In this document: positions 12,291-23,364 of the stretch, piece after piece
Position numbering within the stretch: position 1 is the stretch's first letter
How the letters are laid out: every line of letters begins with the position of its first letter
Assembly (NCBI RefSeq): GCF_001039355.2
Contig: NW_019776183.1
Location: 10,100 to 74,099, forward strand
Direction of reading: 5' to 3'
DNA: 64,000 nucleotides
DNA from: Lingula anatina
Lineage: Eukaryota; Brachiopoda; Lingulata; Lingulida; Lingulidae
Program-made: the position numbers and the translations under genes
The notes under the pieces: model-generated
Told to the model about the DNA's origin: nothing
The model's database searches: none
The model's input: the letters and a program-made list of their open reading frames with translations, nothing else

Positions 12291-15200
12291 TTGGAAAATT
12301 ACAGGCCTACTTAACCTTTTCCCTGACCTTTCATACATGTATTTCATTCTTATAGTACGTGAACAAAAACAAATTTGTCGTATCAACAGGAGGTATGATG
12401 AACAAACCTGTTTCATCACGGTAAGCAAGTTTTTTATTACAATTTCACTTAAAGTAAAATCTTTCGTCATTGAACTGTTTTAACAAATTTAAAGGTTTAT
12501 AAATGTCCTAAAGATATGCCATTTAGAACTAGCTAAATCATTCAATTAAAAATGGTATAGTACGTCAAAGTGTATGGACGTTTCGAGCAACGAATCTCTA
12601 GGATAAGATTTTTTTTGAATGAATTTGGCCTTCAATCTCGGAGAGAAGTTAAAAAAGTTAAACACTCACTCTTCTCCTTCTAAATCGGCTACACATCTGA
12701 AGGTTGAATCCCAGTCAAACGCCCCTGCCTCACCATCTCTCCATTTCCTCAGTGCCTCTCTGTTCTTCTCTGTGAAGTCACTGAACGCTAGCTCGTTAAA
12801 ATACTTGGAAAGTATGACATGGTGCTTAATGGTTGGACCACTCCCTAAATCCAACAGTCTAGCTCCGCCTATTCTCCCTGACGAATATATGGATAAATAG
12901 ATACATTATCAGATTGTTTTATTAATATTACATGTATCTCTTAGCGGTGATACATATAGGAGTATGGCAAACAAGTGACCCAAAAATTTGAGTGTTGCTT
13001 TCTGCACTACACAATTACTAAACTGAGACTAATAATCTCACATAATATGAATTTTAAGAGTTGGTGTAGAAGATAGGTACACCGAATTAATCACCTTGAA
13101 TTAAACCCAAGTCCCTCTCCTATTTCAACTCCGTACATCAGATGCAGAAAACATTCAATAGTTTGCGCAACTTGGATATAGAAGCTGGAAGGGGATTAAG
13201 GGTTTTTGAAGTCCATTAATTCGATGAACCCATGCTTCTAAATCTCTGTTTTTCATGCAAATGAAGCAAAATAGTCTCAGTTAAATTACTGAATGTTGTG
13301 CAGAAGAATGCAACAGAAAAAAAGGCATGCGGGGAGACTAAAACATATGGGTGTATGCCGGTATGTTTTACAACTGTTTCGTGTACAAATGACGGTCGTA
13401 TTACTTGTTGTATACTGTTTCTAACACAATGCAGACATGGCACCCTGATCGAGTTATAGAAGTCACGTCGGTGAAAGGAAATTACAGAGGTACTTATATG
13501 TTTATTATACAAAGGTGGGTTTTCAGTAACACCCGAATTTCAGGGTTTTTTTTGTACTAATTAATTAATTAATAATCCGTCAATAAATTAATACGTTGAT
13601 TGATTGATTTATATAACTACTTTTAAAAGATGAATAAATTTTAAATTTACGAATAAAATAAGTAATATAAAAGGAGATTGACTCAAATGAAATACATAAA
13701 ATTAAATGGAGTGTAAAAGAAAGGTAATGAAAAATCTATTGAAAGTAGTCACACAAGCACATATTTCTTAGATTGTCTGTTCTGATATCAGGGACTATTG
13801 ACTTTAAGGGTAGAGATAACGATTAAGGCCCCTTTAAACTGGACGGCGTCCTTACTGCGTCCCTTCTGAGATCAAAAATTCGGTAAGGACGCTCAACTGT
13901 CGCCAAAGTAATTAAATCGTGTATTAAGCCCCCTTTACACTGGACGGCGTCCTTTTTGCGTCCCATAATACGGCCCTGATTGAGGGGGGGGGGGAGATAA
14001 TAATTTACGTGCCGACAATATTGGCCGATCATTGAACGTTCATTCTGCAACCAAAGCGATTCTTGTGTCTCTTTTTTACGACCAGCGTTATGCCAGTTTC
14101 ATGGTCAAAGGACGCAGAAAGGATGCTGTCCAGTGTAAAGGGGGTTTTAGTGTGAAGGTGTCTGGGTCCCTGTGCGTCCTATGAACGGCCTAATCTTGAC
14201 CTGTAAAACTGCGAGCGACCTGTGCGTCCGATAAGCGACTTGTGCGTCCACTCAGTGACCTGCCTGCCTCCACTTGTGCAGACCGTGGGAAATTTTATTT
14301 GATTTTAATTGAGTCGCGGGCATGGGTACACACTCTACGACCTTTCTTCCTCCTGCTAGACCAATGAGCGTTGTTTGGGCGTCCGTCGATATATCCTGAT
14401 TCTTTTATATATATTTGTTCATCGGTACTAACCCGGTCACCCAATTAAGAACCTCTTCAGAAAACAAAACAAAACATATAATTAGGAATAACCTTCATTT
14501 TTCAAACTACTGTAATGCAAGGTCTGCATGGACTGATAATAAGACAGATTACCATTGTTGTCCTTAATAAGAAGACGAAACAAGGCCGACTGACACAACA
14601 TAAAGTTTGGGTTCGTTGTCAAAAGACGCATCCTGCAAAAAATGCAACAAGAACTGCATCTTGAAAAAAAGCTAAATATTCGTTTTATAATTACCTCCAA
14701 AAATGGATCTGTTTCAGAAAAAAATACTGCATTGAATCGGATTATGGGATAAAACGTAGAGTGCAAAGTTTCCTCTACGGCGGAGTATTTCAAGCGATTT
14801 GTAGTAGTGTAATAATTGAAAATGCTAAAGTGACATTAGCTATTTTACTGAATTTAAATTGATAATATTAATATTTCTCATTTTAAAAGCCATCGATCAT
14901 TCATTCGTACTGTCTTAAGGAAACAACACCATCTTATCTTCTTTTTCCTTCTGTCCAGTGATACAATTTGGTACCTTTCCTCCCTTCCCGAACACTCTCC
15001 AATTTACCTTTTTTTTTTTTGCTAGATTTGATCGCAACTTGAGTCAATTTACTTTCTTTCTAGGAACGACCACAACTTGAGTTTCAATCAATACTGTAGA
15101 GTCGCAGAGACCAGAAATCTAAAAATTTACAAATTAAAAAAAACTCGAAATTCAAAAATAGTCCATCCATAGCATTTGGTTGACTTTGCTTGAATATAAA

Positions 15201-16554
15201 TGTCAAATACACCTACTGTTTCTGTTTTGTTACTTATGCACAAACCTCATTTACTTTTGTAAACTTTCATAATTTGGATAACTTTTGAAGCGTCTGGTGC
15301 TTGAAGTGTCACTATCTTTAAGGCACGCAACATACATATATCTTCACACACGCCATATCCAAGACCGTTGGCAAATTAAAAAAAAAAAACTTTTAAATAT
15401 TCGCTTTAGACTTCAAAGCGTCTAATGTTTGTGTGTGGTGGATTAATATTTCACTCCAAACGGAACAAAAATTCAAAACTGATTCCGCTGACAGCGCCGA
15501 AGTTTGCCAAAGAGAAGAGTTCGGCAGGATCCGCCCCTTTTCACGTCTGCGCGACCAACTCCATTTTCGAATTTCGTAATCTCAACTGATTTCGGTTGAT
15601 CATTGTCGATCGATGGCTATGAATTATGCTTAACGATACCTTAAAAGTCAACGCCGAAGTAAAATCCCATAAAGCACAGAAGTAGCCAGTTTTGACAATT
15701 GCGTAAACTACCAGTATGAGAGTTTGGTAACGCAATTTCTTTTCCCCCACCGTGGTGCAACGTATATGTTCGACGTGTAACGGACTGAGTTTTATGATGA
15801 ACTGTTGGCGAAGCTCTCTGCCGACTTCTGTGTGCAGCGAGACAAATATATGTATGCCTACCGGTACAGGCATTACTGTACTCTACATAGTCTATAAGGT
15901 CTGGCCTAAAATGCGATTAGAAATGAGAATGCTATTCCATTTTTGCTATTGTAAAAAAATTGGGATTGTTATAAATTTAAAAATGCCTCAAAGTAATTAC
16001 TTTTTGGTCATATACATATACCTTGCCAATATGCTATGATTCGAACATTTAGACTGGAATTTTTTCCTATATCAATATGGTGAGTTGGCCAGCCAATAGG
16101 ATCAGTCAAATTGACATCAATTTTTGCAAAATTTTAGACTTCTAGCACTCTGTTGCCGCAAATCTGACAAAATGGATATTCCATGTAAATAAGGTACTGT
16201 TTTTAATTTGAAAGTATATGAGGATTTCTACCAAATGTGCCATTGCAATTTTGCAGCAACAATTTTTCTTGCAACAACCAGCAAACAGCTTCTGGGAAAC
16301 TGTTTGGTTTGCAGAAAATTTCCAGCAAATTTGCTGTAAACTGTTCTTTGGTAAGGGTAGCAAGATCATTCTTTGATATTACATAGATGAAACATACTAT
16401 TACCAGATCTCAGGACGTTAGCAAGGGTATTCCTCACAAACCTCGCTGTCGGACGCTCCTCAATATGGAAATTCTTCAGAAATAATTCCGTATCAAACAG
16501 GTCGTGATATCTGTCTCCAGACACCGCCTCGGCTGTCGCTGCCTGAACGTTCAT
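11734..16554 (-). CDS. NNMT/INMT-family N-methyltransferase, copy C (three exons)
   Basis: Third paralogue and the one with the most canonical ending. Coding exons are 16554-16404, 12877-12670 and 12160-11734, all in phase, giving 261 residues. Exon 1 starts MNVQAATAEAV; exon 2 carries LLDLGSGPT; exon 3 carries FCLEAACSDD and ends VAKKKAV. The YY pair of copy A reads FH here. Intron 1 is 3.5 kb against about 1.7-1.8 kb in the other copies, because it contains extra DNA including a broken STELLO-like fragment. A piggyBac-type element sits about 26 bp past the stop, so the ancestral AATAAA (near 10,515) is now over 1.2 kb downstream. The protein frame itself shows no lesion. Confidence 0.85.
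12258..12289 (+). repeat. Poly-A tract of about 30 bp in an intron
   Basis: Uninterrupted A run in intron 2 of methyltransferase copy C, followed by gattgg. The matching introns of copies A and B lack it. It might be the tail of a small retroposed insertion, but no target duplication was identified. Confidence 0.6.
13826..14146. mobile_element. Palindromic MITE with CCCCCTTTACACTGG ends
   Basis: Left end ccccctttacactggacgg (from about 13,930) is mirrored by the right end (...ctgtccagtgtaaaggggg, to about 14,146) over roughly 35 bp. A second diverged copy of the left end lies at about 13,826-13,870. The element sits in intron 1 of methyltransferase copy C and has no coding content. Confidence 0.65.
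14940..15484. repeat. Duplicated block shared with 22.1-22.8 kb
   Basis: This stretch aligns with about 22,100-22,804 (shared 'gtcgcagagaccagaaatct', 'cgcaacat' and 'tttcactccaaacggaac'). It directly abuts the STELLO-like fragment at 15.5 kb. The other copy runs into a sequencing gap at the equivalent point. Confidence 0.7.
15485..15841 (-). pseudogene. Truncated STELLO-like (DUF288) gene fragment
   Basis: Matches only the 5' part of the intact gene at 18.8-20.2 kb: upstream sequence, N-terminal membrane anchor and the following linker. It stops at about the position of residue 82 of the intact protein. The start ATG is TTG here (KKLRYQ instead of KKMRYQ), indels break the frame after the membrane segment, and the glycosyltransferase-like domain is absent. 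It lies inside intron 1 of methyltransferase copy C, next to a block duplicated at 22.1-22.8 kb. It probably arose by partial segmental duplication, not retrotransposition, because upstream non-coding sequence is included. Confidence 0.8.
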
Positions 16555-17215
16555 TTTCCACCTTTTTCCACTGGAGTGTATCTTGACTTTGGATACCAGT
16601 ATGAGAGATAACGATTAAAAACGTTATTGATAGTTTTCCACTGCCAGAGGGCGAGATGAACTCTTAAAAAAGATGTCATGCTGGTACATGTAGCAGCAAC
16701 TAAGGCCTCATTCTCAATGAAACTATCGGTCCACGTAGATCGATCCAGTTGCTCAGGGACTCTCGCTGAATGCCATCAGTTTAACAGAATAACACGCAGC
16801 GAATGAAATCGTTTCTGCGCATGCTTAAAATATTTTATCTCGCTCCTGGTAAGCAAACTCACAACAACGTTTGCCTGCATATTCGAGACGTATGCGAAGT
16901 TATCTGCGTATTGGCATTTTTTCATGCATTAGTGCTATATGCGCTATGTGTGACAGTACCTGGAGATAACTTTTTAGACGTCAGGAAAAGATTTACTTGC
17001 CAATATCTGGCCCTTCACAAAGCAGAGCAGGTTAATTAACAAGCTAAATAGTACAGATTCTAAACGCTTCGTTGAAGAACTAGGTCACATTGCATGTTTA
17101 AGAGTACGATTTCCACTTAATATCAATTAAAGGTAACTTTATGGCCAAATGAATTACCCTTTCTTTATGGTATGTTTTATATTAATAACTTTTAAAGAAT
17201 TTAATAAATAAGTAA

Positions 17216-17834
17216 ATGTCTTTAAAGTCTTGCAAGAAAATAAAAAAGGCCATTTCCATGTGTTCCTGTAATTTGCATACGCCGTCTCGCTTTCGACAAA
17301 TCAGCTACAATTCTCTCAAAACGCCTTTGCCCCCTCCACATAATTCAATCTCTGAAAAAATTCACACTAATATTCCTCTGTTGAAATTAGAATTTTGACT
17401 AGCTGAATCATAGTAAGTTTTAAACAGTACCAAATGGTACCGTTTTCTCTTCAAAAACACCAAAAAATTCGGGGCCCTTGAGCTGGCACCGCGAACCCCA
17501 CGCCAAGGGGGCGAGGGTTGGCTTCTTTTTCGAGGTATTTTTTTTTGGGGGGGGGGGGGGGGTATCCTGGGCCCTTCTACCCGCTCTTCGTTTTCTGAAA
17601 AATATAATCATACTAATATTCTCTCTCTTGAAATTACAATGTTAACTAGCTAAATCATAGTTCTAAACCGTACCAAATGGCACCGTTTTAACTCCAAAAC
17701 ACTAAATATTTTTCGGGCCCTTGGGTGGGCCCCAAACCCCACGCTAAGGGGGCCGAGGGTCGGCTTCGTATCCGAAGCCTGTCATTCCTTAAAAAAAAAA
17801 AACCTTCAAATTATCCTGGATCCGCCCCTGCATT
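17216..17834 (+). repeat. Two adjacent diverged copies of the 6.3-kb dispersed repeat
   Basis: Two successive blocks (about 17,340-17,560 and 17,600-17,834) repeat the landmarks of the 6.3-6.6 kb repeat. They are separated by a poly-T/poly-G tract at 17,540-17,565. The second ends with cctggatccgcccctg. Confidence 0.55.
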
Positions 17835-17839
17835 TCCCG

Positions 17840-18806
17840 ACACACTTGACTTCAGAGTAACTGAGGGTAGGACCGGCCGTTGCCGCCTGTTGTATTTCTA
17901 AAGAAAACAGAAAATGAAGACGACAATGGACATTCAGCATTAAGTATCAAAACAAACCAAATTCCGTTTTATTTCGATTTTTTATGTTACTGAATAAACA
18001 CGTTCAAACACGTTTAAATATCAAAACATATCTTCAGAACAAGAAAAGAATTAATGGGAGACAACATAAGACTTAACTATATTTCACTTATAGACAAACT
18101 GTTCGTTAAAGCATTTAGCCTTCAATTTCAAAGAAAAAAAAAGCTGAAATGCACCGAACCTCATGAAATTGCAACACACTTAAAAAAATTAACAAAGCTG
18201 AAATCACATTCTGAATAATATTTACAGTGAGTAACAGTAAATCACATTCTGGATTTCATCTACAGTGAATAAATCTCATCATCGCATTCCACATTCAAAA
18301 GGCAAAATAAACTGAAGAGCACTTTATAGTTAAGGCAAGTTGTTGTGCAGGTTAGGCCTAATTCATATTGGCCCTAAAGTAATATCGCTGTATGAGAATA
18401 GAGTGCGCTTGGTTTATATACCTGTAGGCCTACATGTCTGAAAGCCTAAGGCATAACTCATAATTACAGTCAACATTTGAAATGGTGAAGATTGTGCCGT
18501 GCGCGCGACAATTTGGAAAGGAAGTCGCAAAGGGGGTGGTGCACTTTGCAGGTTTTGTCCTCTTAAAACATACATTTTACATATCTATCCATGTCACCAA
18601 ATCGGTGACCCCTCAAGATAGGGAAATTTGTTAAGGATGAGATGTGTGCTCGTGCACGTAGGCCTTTTAATTAGCCTACTACTCCATTTTTGGATGCAGG
18701 AAATGAAAAAGGAGACACTACGTAATGTATGTGTGTGTCATTGTTTTATGCTTGATTTGCCTATAAATTAATAATACAAAATTATTTTTTAAGAGCATCA
18801 CCATTG
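17840..18806. other. Non-coding region downstream of the STELLO-like gene
   Basis: AT-rich sequence with no credible open frame. It probably includes the 3' UTR of the minus-strand gene that ends at 18,807. No clear repeat structure was recognised. Confidence 0.4.
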
Positions 18807-20183
18807 TTATGATACCTTAGGAAACTTATACCCCATGCACTCCAGATCTTTGAGCCAAGCGTCAATAATTCGAACGTCCAACGACTCAATAAAAGTCGTT
18901 TCATACAGCGCGACATACAACTCCTTCGTTTCGTGCGCAATGTTTCCACCTCGTGAGGGTTTCCAGCTTTGTAAGAACTCCGCTAACTGAGTCGATTTAA
19001 AATACAAATCCCATTCCGCGTAAAAATCAGCCAACCAGTTGTGTGCGTTCCGTATCTGCGTCACCCATGGCGAAGCGAAAACAAGGCTACGTTTGATATC
19101 CCATAATAGTCTGACGGTGAAATATGCGCGCCAAATATCTGTTACTCTCCCCGTCACTGTAATGGGCAAATACATAGCGAAGAATGTATCATAGGTGTGT
19201 AGGGTAGCCTGGGCGTTGTATGGCACCATAATACCATAAGGGACGGCGTAGTATTCATTTCCCTGTCGGAAACCAAAGGGCAGTGGCTGGGTTAGCCGAT
19301 AGAGGGCATCTACGTCGGGTTCGTGATCGGCCAGCGATTGGATAATTCCGATATTTGTGTTGGGCAGCTGGTCAGTTACTGATTGCGTTTTGGTGGCGTT
19401 GTCTTTAATCTTCTCCAAGGGAAATCCTCTAGGCCAGGAGTCTTTATATTGGCTGAAGAAGGGATAGGGGTTCCACAAAGTTTTAGACTGAACTTTCACG
19501 TTTTTAACTTCAATCTTAGCAGGATCCGGAATAAAGAGGCTTTCCTTTAACTCGTTGTCATCATCAGTGTCATAGATAAGTTGTGCGCCGTGTTTCATTG
19601 CGTATAGAAACCCGATATTCTTTCGCCCGAAATGGTTCCAGGGGAGCAGCTTGCAAATGTTGAATTCGCATTGCTCTTGTTCTTGAACCGTCAGATATTT
19701 GACATTAGGGACATCGTACGTGGGGAAGCCTTTCTTGTCTGCTACCACGACGACACACCAATCCTTTTTCTTAGACAACTGGAAGGCTAGTTTGGACGGT
19801 TTAAATATGGTTGTAATGACGACCCACTTGTCGCATTTCTTCTCCGTTGGTGACGTGTGGAACGGGCTGCACTTGTTGTTATCGCGCGCGCCGTCGTCGG
19901 GTTTATACGCACGAACCTTAATAGCCTCAAACCTCTTCCCGCTGAGAGCGCCGAAGTTTGCCGATGAGAAGAGCTCGGCGGGATCCGCCCCTTTAACGTC
20001 GGCGGGATCAGGTCCATTTTTTAATTTCGAATTATTATCTGATTTCGGTTCTTCATTGTCAATCGATGGCTTTGAATAATCTTTGCGGATACTGCAAACA
20101 TCGACACCGAGGTAAAATCCCACAAAGCACAGAAGTAGCCCAGTTGTCACTATTGCGTAAACTCTGAGAGTTTGGTAACGCAT
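18807..20183 (-). CDS. STELLO-like DUF288 type II membrane protein, single exon
   Basis: Encodes 458 residues without an intron. Residues 8-28 form one hydrophobic segment after a seven-residue N-terminal tail, as in type II Golgi proteins. A charged, Asn/Asp-rich linker of about 90 residues follows, then a conserved globular domain. It has the DUF288 landmarks WVVITTIFKPS (about 120-130), KLLPWNHFGRKNIGFLYAM and the acidic YDTDDDN (204-210), which resembles the metal-binding DxD of glycosyltransferases. In plants, STELLO proteins sit in the Golgi and help assemble cellulose synthase; the animal role is not established. The start is the first ATG in frame (MRYQTLR), and an in-frame stop lies further upstream. 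A truncated paralogue lies at 15.5 kb. Confidence 0.88.
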   Translation of the reverse strand: MRYQTLRVYAIVTTGLLLCFVGFYLGVDVCSIRKDYSKPSIDNEEPKSDNNSKLKNGPDPADVKGADPAELFSSANFGALSGKRFEAIKVRAYKPDDGARDNNKCSPFHTSPTEKKCDKWVVITTIFKPSKLAFQLSKKKDWCVVVVADKKGFPTYDVPNVKYLTVQEQEQCEFNICKLLPWNHFGRKNIGFLYAMKHGAQLIYDTDDDNELKESLFIPDPAKIEVKNVKVQSKTLWNPYPFFSQYKDSWPRGFPLEKIKDNATKTQSVTDQLPNTNIGIIQSLADHEPDVDALYRLTQPLPFGFRQGNEYYAVPYGIMVPYNAQATLHTYDTFFAMYLPITVTGRVTDIWRAYFTVRLLWDIKRSLVFASPWVTQIRNAHNWLADFYAEWDLYFKSTQLAEFLQSWKPSRGGNIAHETKELYVALYETTFIESLDVRIIDAWLKDLECMGYKFPKVS

Positions 20184-20569
20184 TTTCTTTTTACCCTCCG
20201 TGGTGCAACGTATATGTTTGCCGTATAACAGACTGGGTTTGGTGATGAACTGTTGTCGAAGGTCTCCGCCCACTTCTGTGTGAGAGCGTAGATCTTGTAG
20301 AAGTTACAGACAAGTTATGCTTGTAAATCTCGCCAACCTTTACTTCCTTTGGCGGCCTCGTAAATTCTTCAACCCTGTCTCAACCCAACGTCACCTGAAA
20401 TGAGTAATGTTCACATTAACATACATGAGCAGGGTTATCCTGTATGAAAACGAATCAAGCAATACATGCACTTATACATGTCGGAGACAGTGTGATGACA
20501 CCTTTACTTTGTGCAGATAGCACTGTCCCCACACACCGCCGTCTTATGCTTACCTGTACTAGTGACATA

Positions 20570-20736
20570 CAGGTCCGTAGCCAGGGGGGTTCGGAGGGTT
20601 CGAAAGAACCACACCTTTTGTCAGGAAAAGGTCCATTTTGGGTAAAATTTTATCTAGGTACACATAAGTTTCGTTGTAAAAGGTCCACTTTTTCAGAAAA
20701 AGAACCCCCCTTTTGAATTTGCTGGCTACGGGCCTG
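20570..20736 (-). mobile_element. MITE with CAGGCCCGTAGCCAG-type ends, copy 3 (inverted)
   Basis: Same family as the 4.8-kb element, in the opposite orientation, with well-preserved ends (caggtccgtagccag and ctggctacgggcctg). It lies about 390 bp upstream of the STELLO-like start codon. Confidence 0.75.
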
Positions 20737-20902
20737 AACATAGGACTTCACCGGTGTATTGAATTACAATTACCATTCCTGAAACATCAGTATGTCAGGG
20801 ACCGCAGAATTGGGAAATAATTTGTTATTTACATTTTCTAATTCTGTGGTCGCTGACAGCTAGGCCAACAGACTGTATTGCTGGTGTACTACGCTCGCTA
20901 TA

Positions 20903-20908
<6 letters not shown>

Positions 20909-20973
<65 letters not shown>
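20909..20973. repeat. (TA)n microsatellite
   Basis: About 30 uninterrupted TA repeats following a short GT run. Confidence 0.95.
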
Positions 20974-20978
<5 letters not shown>

Positions 20979-21360
20979 CTTGATCAGTGACGACGTGTTT
21001 TATTACTACGGCTCCTCTAAAATGGCAGATTCAATGTGTTGTGATGGAGTGACGTGACAGAGTCCTCCATGATAATGAGTCCAGTTCTCATTAATTTTCA
21101 TAGGTAAGCCTCGCCCTACGTTTTTATTCACTTATGTCTAACCTTAACCTAAATAATTAAATGGAGGGTGGGCTCTCTGTTACATGGGTCCTCAGTCTCG
21201 TCACACCGGTAGATATTTCTATTACGCTTCGGAAATGTGGTATTTGGCAGAGCTCTAGACAGCTGTTCGCCCGGTGAGCGTCACGCCCTGTTCTGTACTC
21301 ATATTTTACACCAGACTGTGCTGGTGAAAATGTATAGAGATAAATAATAATAATACATGT

Positions 21361-21383
21361 ACAAATGCACACACGCGCGCATG

Positions 21384-21412
<29 letters not shown>
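21361..21412. repeat. (CA)n microsatellite
   Basis: Imperfect CA/CG dinucleotide run, then about 13 perfect CA repeats. Confidence 0.9.
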
Positions 21413-21415
<3 letters not shown>

Positions 21416-21751
21416 GTACACACACAGGATATATAGTATTATATACATTTATATATATATGCATACGTATATATATACTTACTGCAATATCAGCTACACA
21501 CAAATCTATAAATCATCAAACTTCCAAGTGCATTGAAGTAAACCCTAGTAACGACAGCAATAATTCATAAACAATATTAAATGAAATATACTGGTATGTT
21601 GTTCCCTAGATCTGTGTGTGTGTTATGTAGACCTGCTTCACCACTAGCGCTATAGGATAATATAGACAACTTTATATAGACAACGTTATATATAGATCAT
21701 TATGCTCTACTGGTGATGAAAAGGTTTCGTCTGTCACGTTCAAAATATGGC

Positions 21752-21942
21752 AGGGACCGTTTACAATGCATTTTGTCGACCGCGTCATGCGCACTCACTC
21801 CACGTGACCCCTCGCTGAATGCAATCAGTTGACTAACATGCCTCTTCCTGGTCGTTTTAGAGTTTGAAACAAGAGGGGGCGTGTTAGTGGTGGGGTTAGT
21901 GCGCATCAGCTAGGTGTACCAAATCCATTGTAAACGGTCCCT
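21752..21942. mobile_element. 191-bp MITE with AGGGACCGTTTACAATG ends
   Basis: The left end agggaccgtttacaatg is matched by the reverse complement at the right (cattgtaaacggtccct). The interior has no coding frame. No second copy was noticed in the window. Confidence 0.7.
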
Positions 21943-22099
21943 TAGTATTTTAATATTAAAAAATTTGAGTGTGAAACCTGCCGCTGACCCCTTCCTCGCC
22001 CCCCCCCCCTCCCCACACACCCTCTAAAATCACCGAACGTCCAGCTTTACAACAGAACTCGGGAGCAGGTGTTTGTAAAACTTAATTGAGCCTCTTTAT

Positions 22100-22804
22100 C
22101 ATGATAACTTTTTATCTTTTTGTCCAGAGATACATTTTGGTGTCTTTCCTCCCTCACCAACCGCTCTCAAAATTACTTTTTTTCTAAAAACTATCACAAC
22201 TTGAGACTCAGGCCTACCCAACTACCAGACTTGGCACCGAATGATCCTGAATTCACCAGAAGATCGGACCACAATACCCGTTTTCAAGGTGCGCGTCTGG
22301 TAGTTGGGAAGGCCTGAGACTTGAGTTTTACCCAATACTGTAAAGTCGCAGAGACCAGAAATCTCAAAATTAAAACAAAAGCATGAAATTCAAAAACAGG
22401 TTGAAATAGTCCACCCATCAAATAAGGTTGATTTTGCTTGAATGTTTCATAATGTCAAATATACCTACTGTTTTTGTTTTGTTACTTATGCACAAATCTT
22501 TTTTTTTTTTTTTTACTTTTGAAAACTTTGACAATTTGGATAAGTTTTGAAGGGTGTTGTTCTTGAAGTGTAATTTTCTTTAAGGCACGCAACATGCGTA
22601 AGATCTTCATATAGCAACGAGAAAAACATTTTCCTGAAAATTCCAACGCCTTCTCCTCATCATAAAGCGTATCCAAGACCACTGGCAAATTTTTAAAAAC
22701 ATTTTCATAGACTCGCTTTTGACTTCAAAGCTTCTAACGTTTGAACACGGTGGATTAATATTTCACTCCAAACGGAACAAAAATTCAAATCTTATTCAAG
22801 GGAA
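22100..22804. repeat. Duplicated block shared with 14.9-15.5 kb
   Basis: Second copy of the block next to the STELLO-like fragment. Differences include a 113-bp MITE insertion and length changes in T tracts. The copy ends at the N gap, so what follows it is hidden. Confidence 0.7.
22206..22318. mobile_element. 113-bp MITE with 7-bp target duplication
   Basis: Inverted ends ctcaggcctacccaactacc and the matching right arm enclose a short loop. Direct copies of acttgag flank it at 22199-22205 and 22319-22325. The paralogous block near 15,075 reads straight through with a single acttgag, so it is an empty site. Confidence 0.8.
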
Positions 22805-23364
22805 NNNNNNNNNNNNNNNNNNNNNNNNNNNNNNNNNNNNNNNNNNNNNNNNNNNNNNNNNNNNNNNNNNNNNNNNNNNNNNNNNNNNNNNNNNNNNNNN
22901 NNNNNNNNNNNNNNNNNNNNNNNNNNNNNNNNNNNNNNNNNNNNNNNNNNNNNNNNNNNNNNNNNNNNNNNNNNNNNNNNNNNNNNNNNNNNNNNNNNNN
23001 NNNNNNNNNNNNNNNNNNNNNNNNNNNNNNNNNNNNNNNNNNNNNNNNNNNNNNNNNNNNNNNNNNNNNNNNNNNNNNNNNNNNNNNNNNNNNNNNNNNN
23101 NNNNNNNNNNNNNNNNNNNNNNNNNNNNNNNNNNNNNNNNNNNNNNNNNNNNNNNNNNNNNNNNNNNNNNNNNNNNNNNNNNNNNNNNNNNNNNNNNNNN
23201 NNNNNNNNNNNNNNNNNNNNNNNNNNNNNNNNNNNNNNNNNNNNNNNNNNNNNNNNNNNNNNNNNNNNNNNNNNNNNNNNNNNNNNNNNNNNNNNNNNNN
23301 NNNNNNNNNNNNNNNNNNNNNNNNNNNNNNNNNNNNNNNNNNNNNNNNNNNNNNNNNNNNNNNN
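22805..23364. other. Assembly gap (560 N)
   Basis: Unknown bases. The gap is followed by a poly-C tract, a likely cause of the sequencing break. Confidence 0.99.

Larger units (their letters stand above)
2064..17240. repeat. Segmental duplication array holding three methyltransferase genes
   Basis: Three long blocks align with each other base by base apart from small indels. They run roughly 2.06-6.2 kb, 6.68-10.3 kb and 10.3-17.2 kb. Each contains the same three exons, the same intron sequence and the same upstream region, all in one orientation. The blocks differ by later insertions: a piggyBac element in the third, a 105-bp palindrome next to the second, and about 1.8 kb of extra intron in the third. 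Introns and flanks are still highly similar, so the duplications look fairly recent. Block edges are approximate. Confidence 0.85.

Noticed and set aside
20184-20273. Upstream 30-codon extension of the STELLO-like frame
   Set aside because: It contains no ATG (it would need GTG), and the first ATG gives the expected short tail before the membrane segment.
21157-21503. Cys/Val-rich frames over the CA repeat
   Set aside because: Translated microsatellite.
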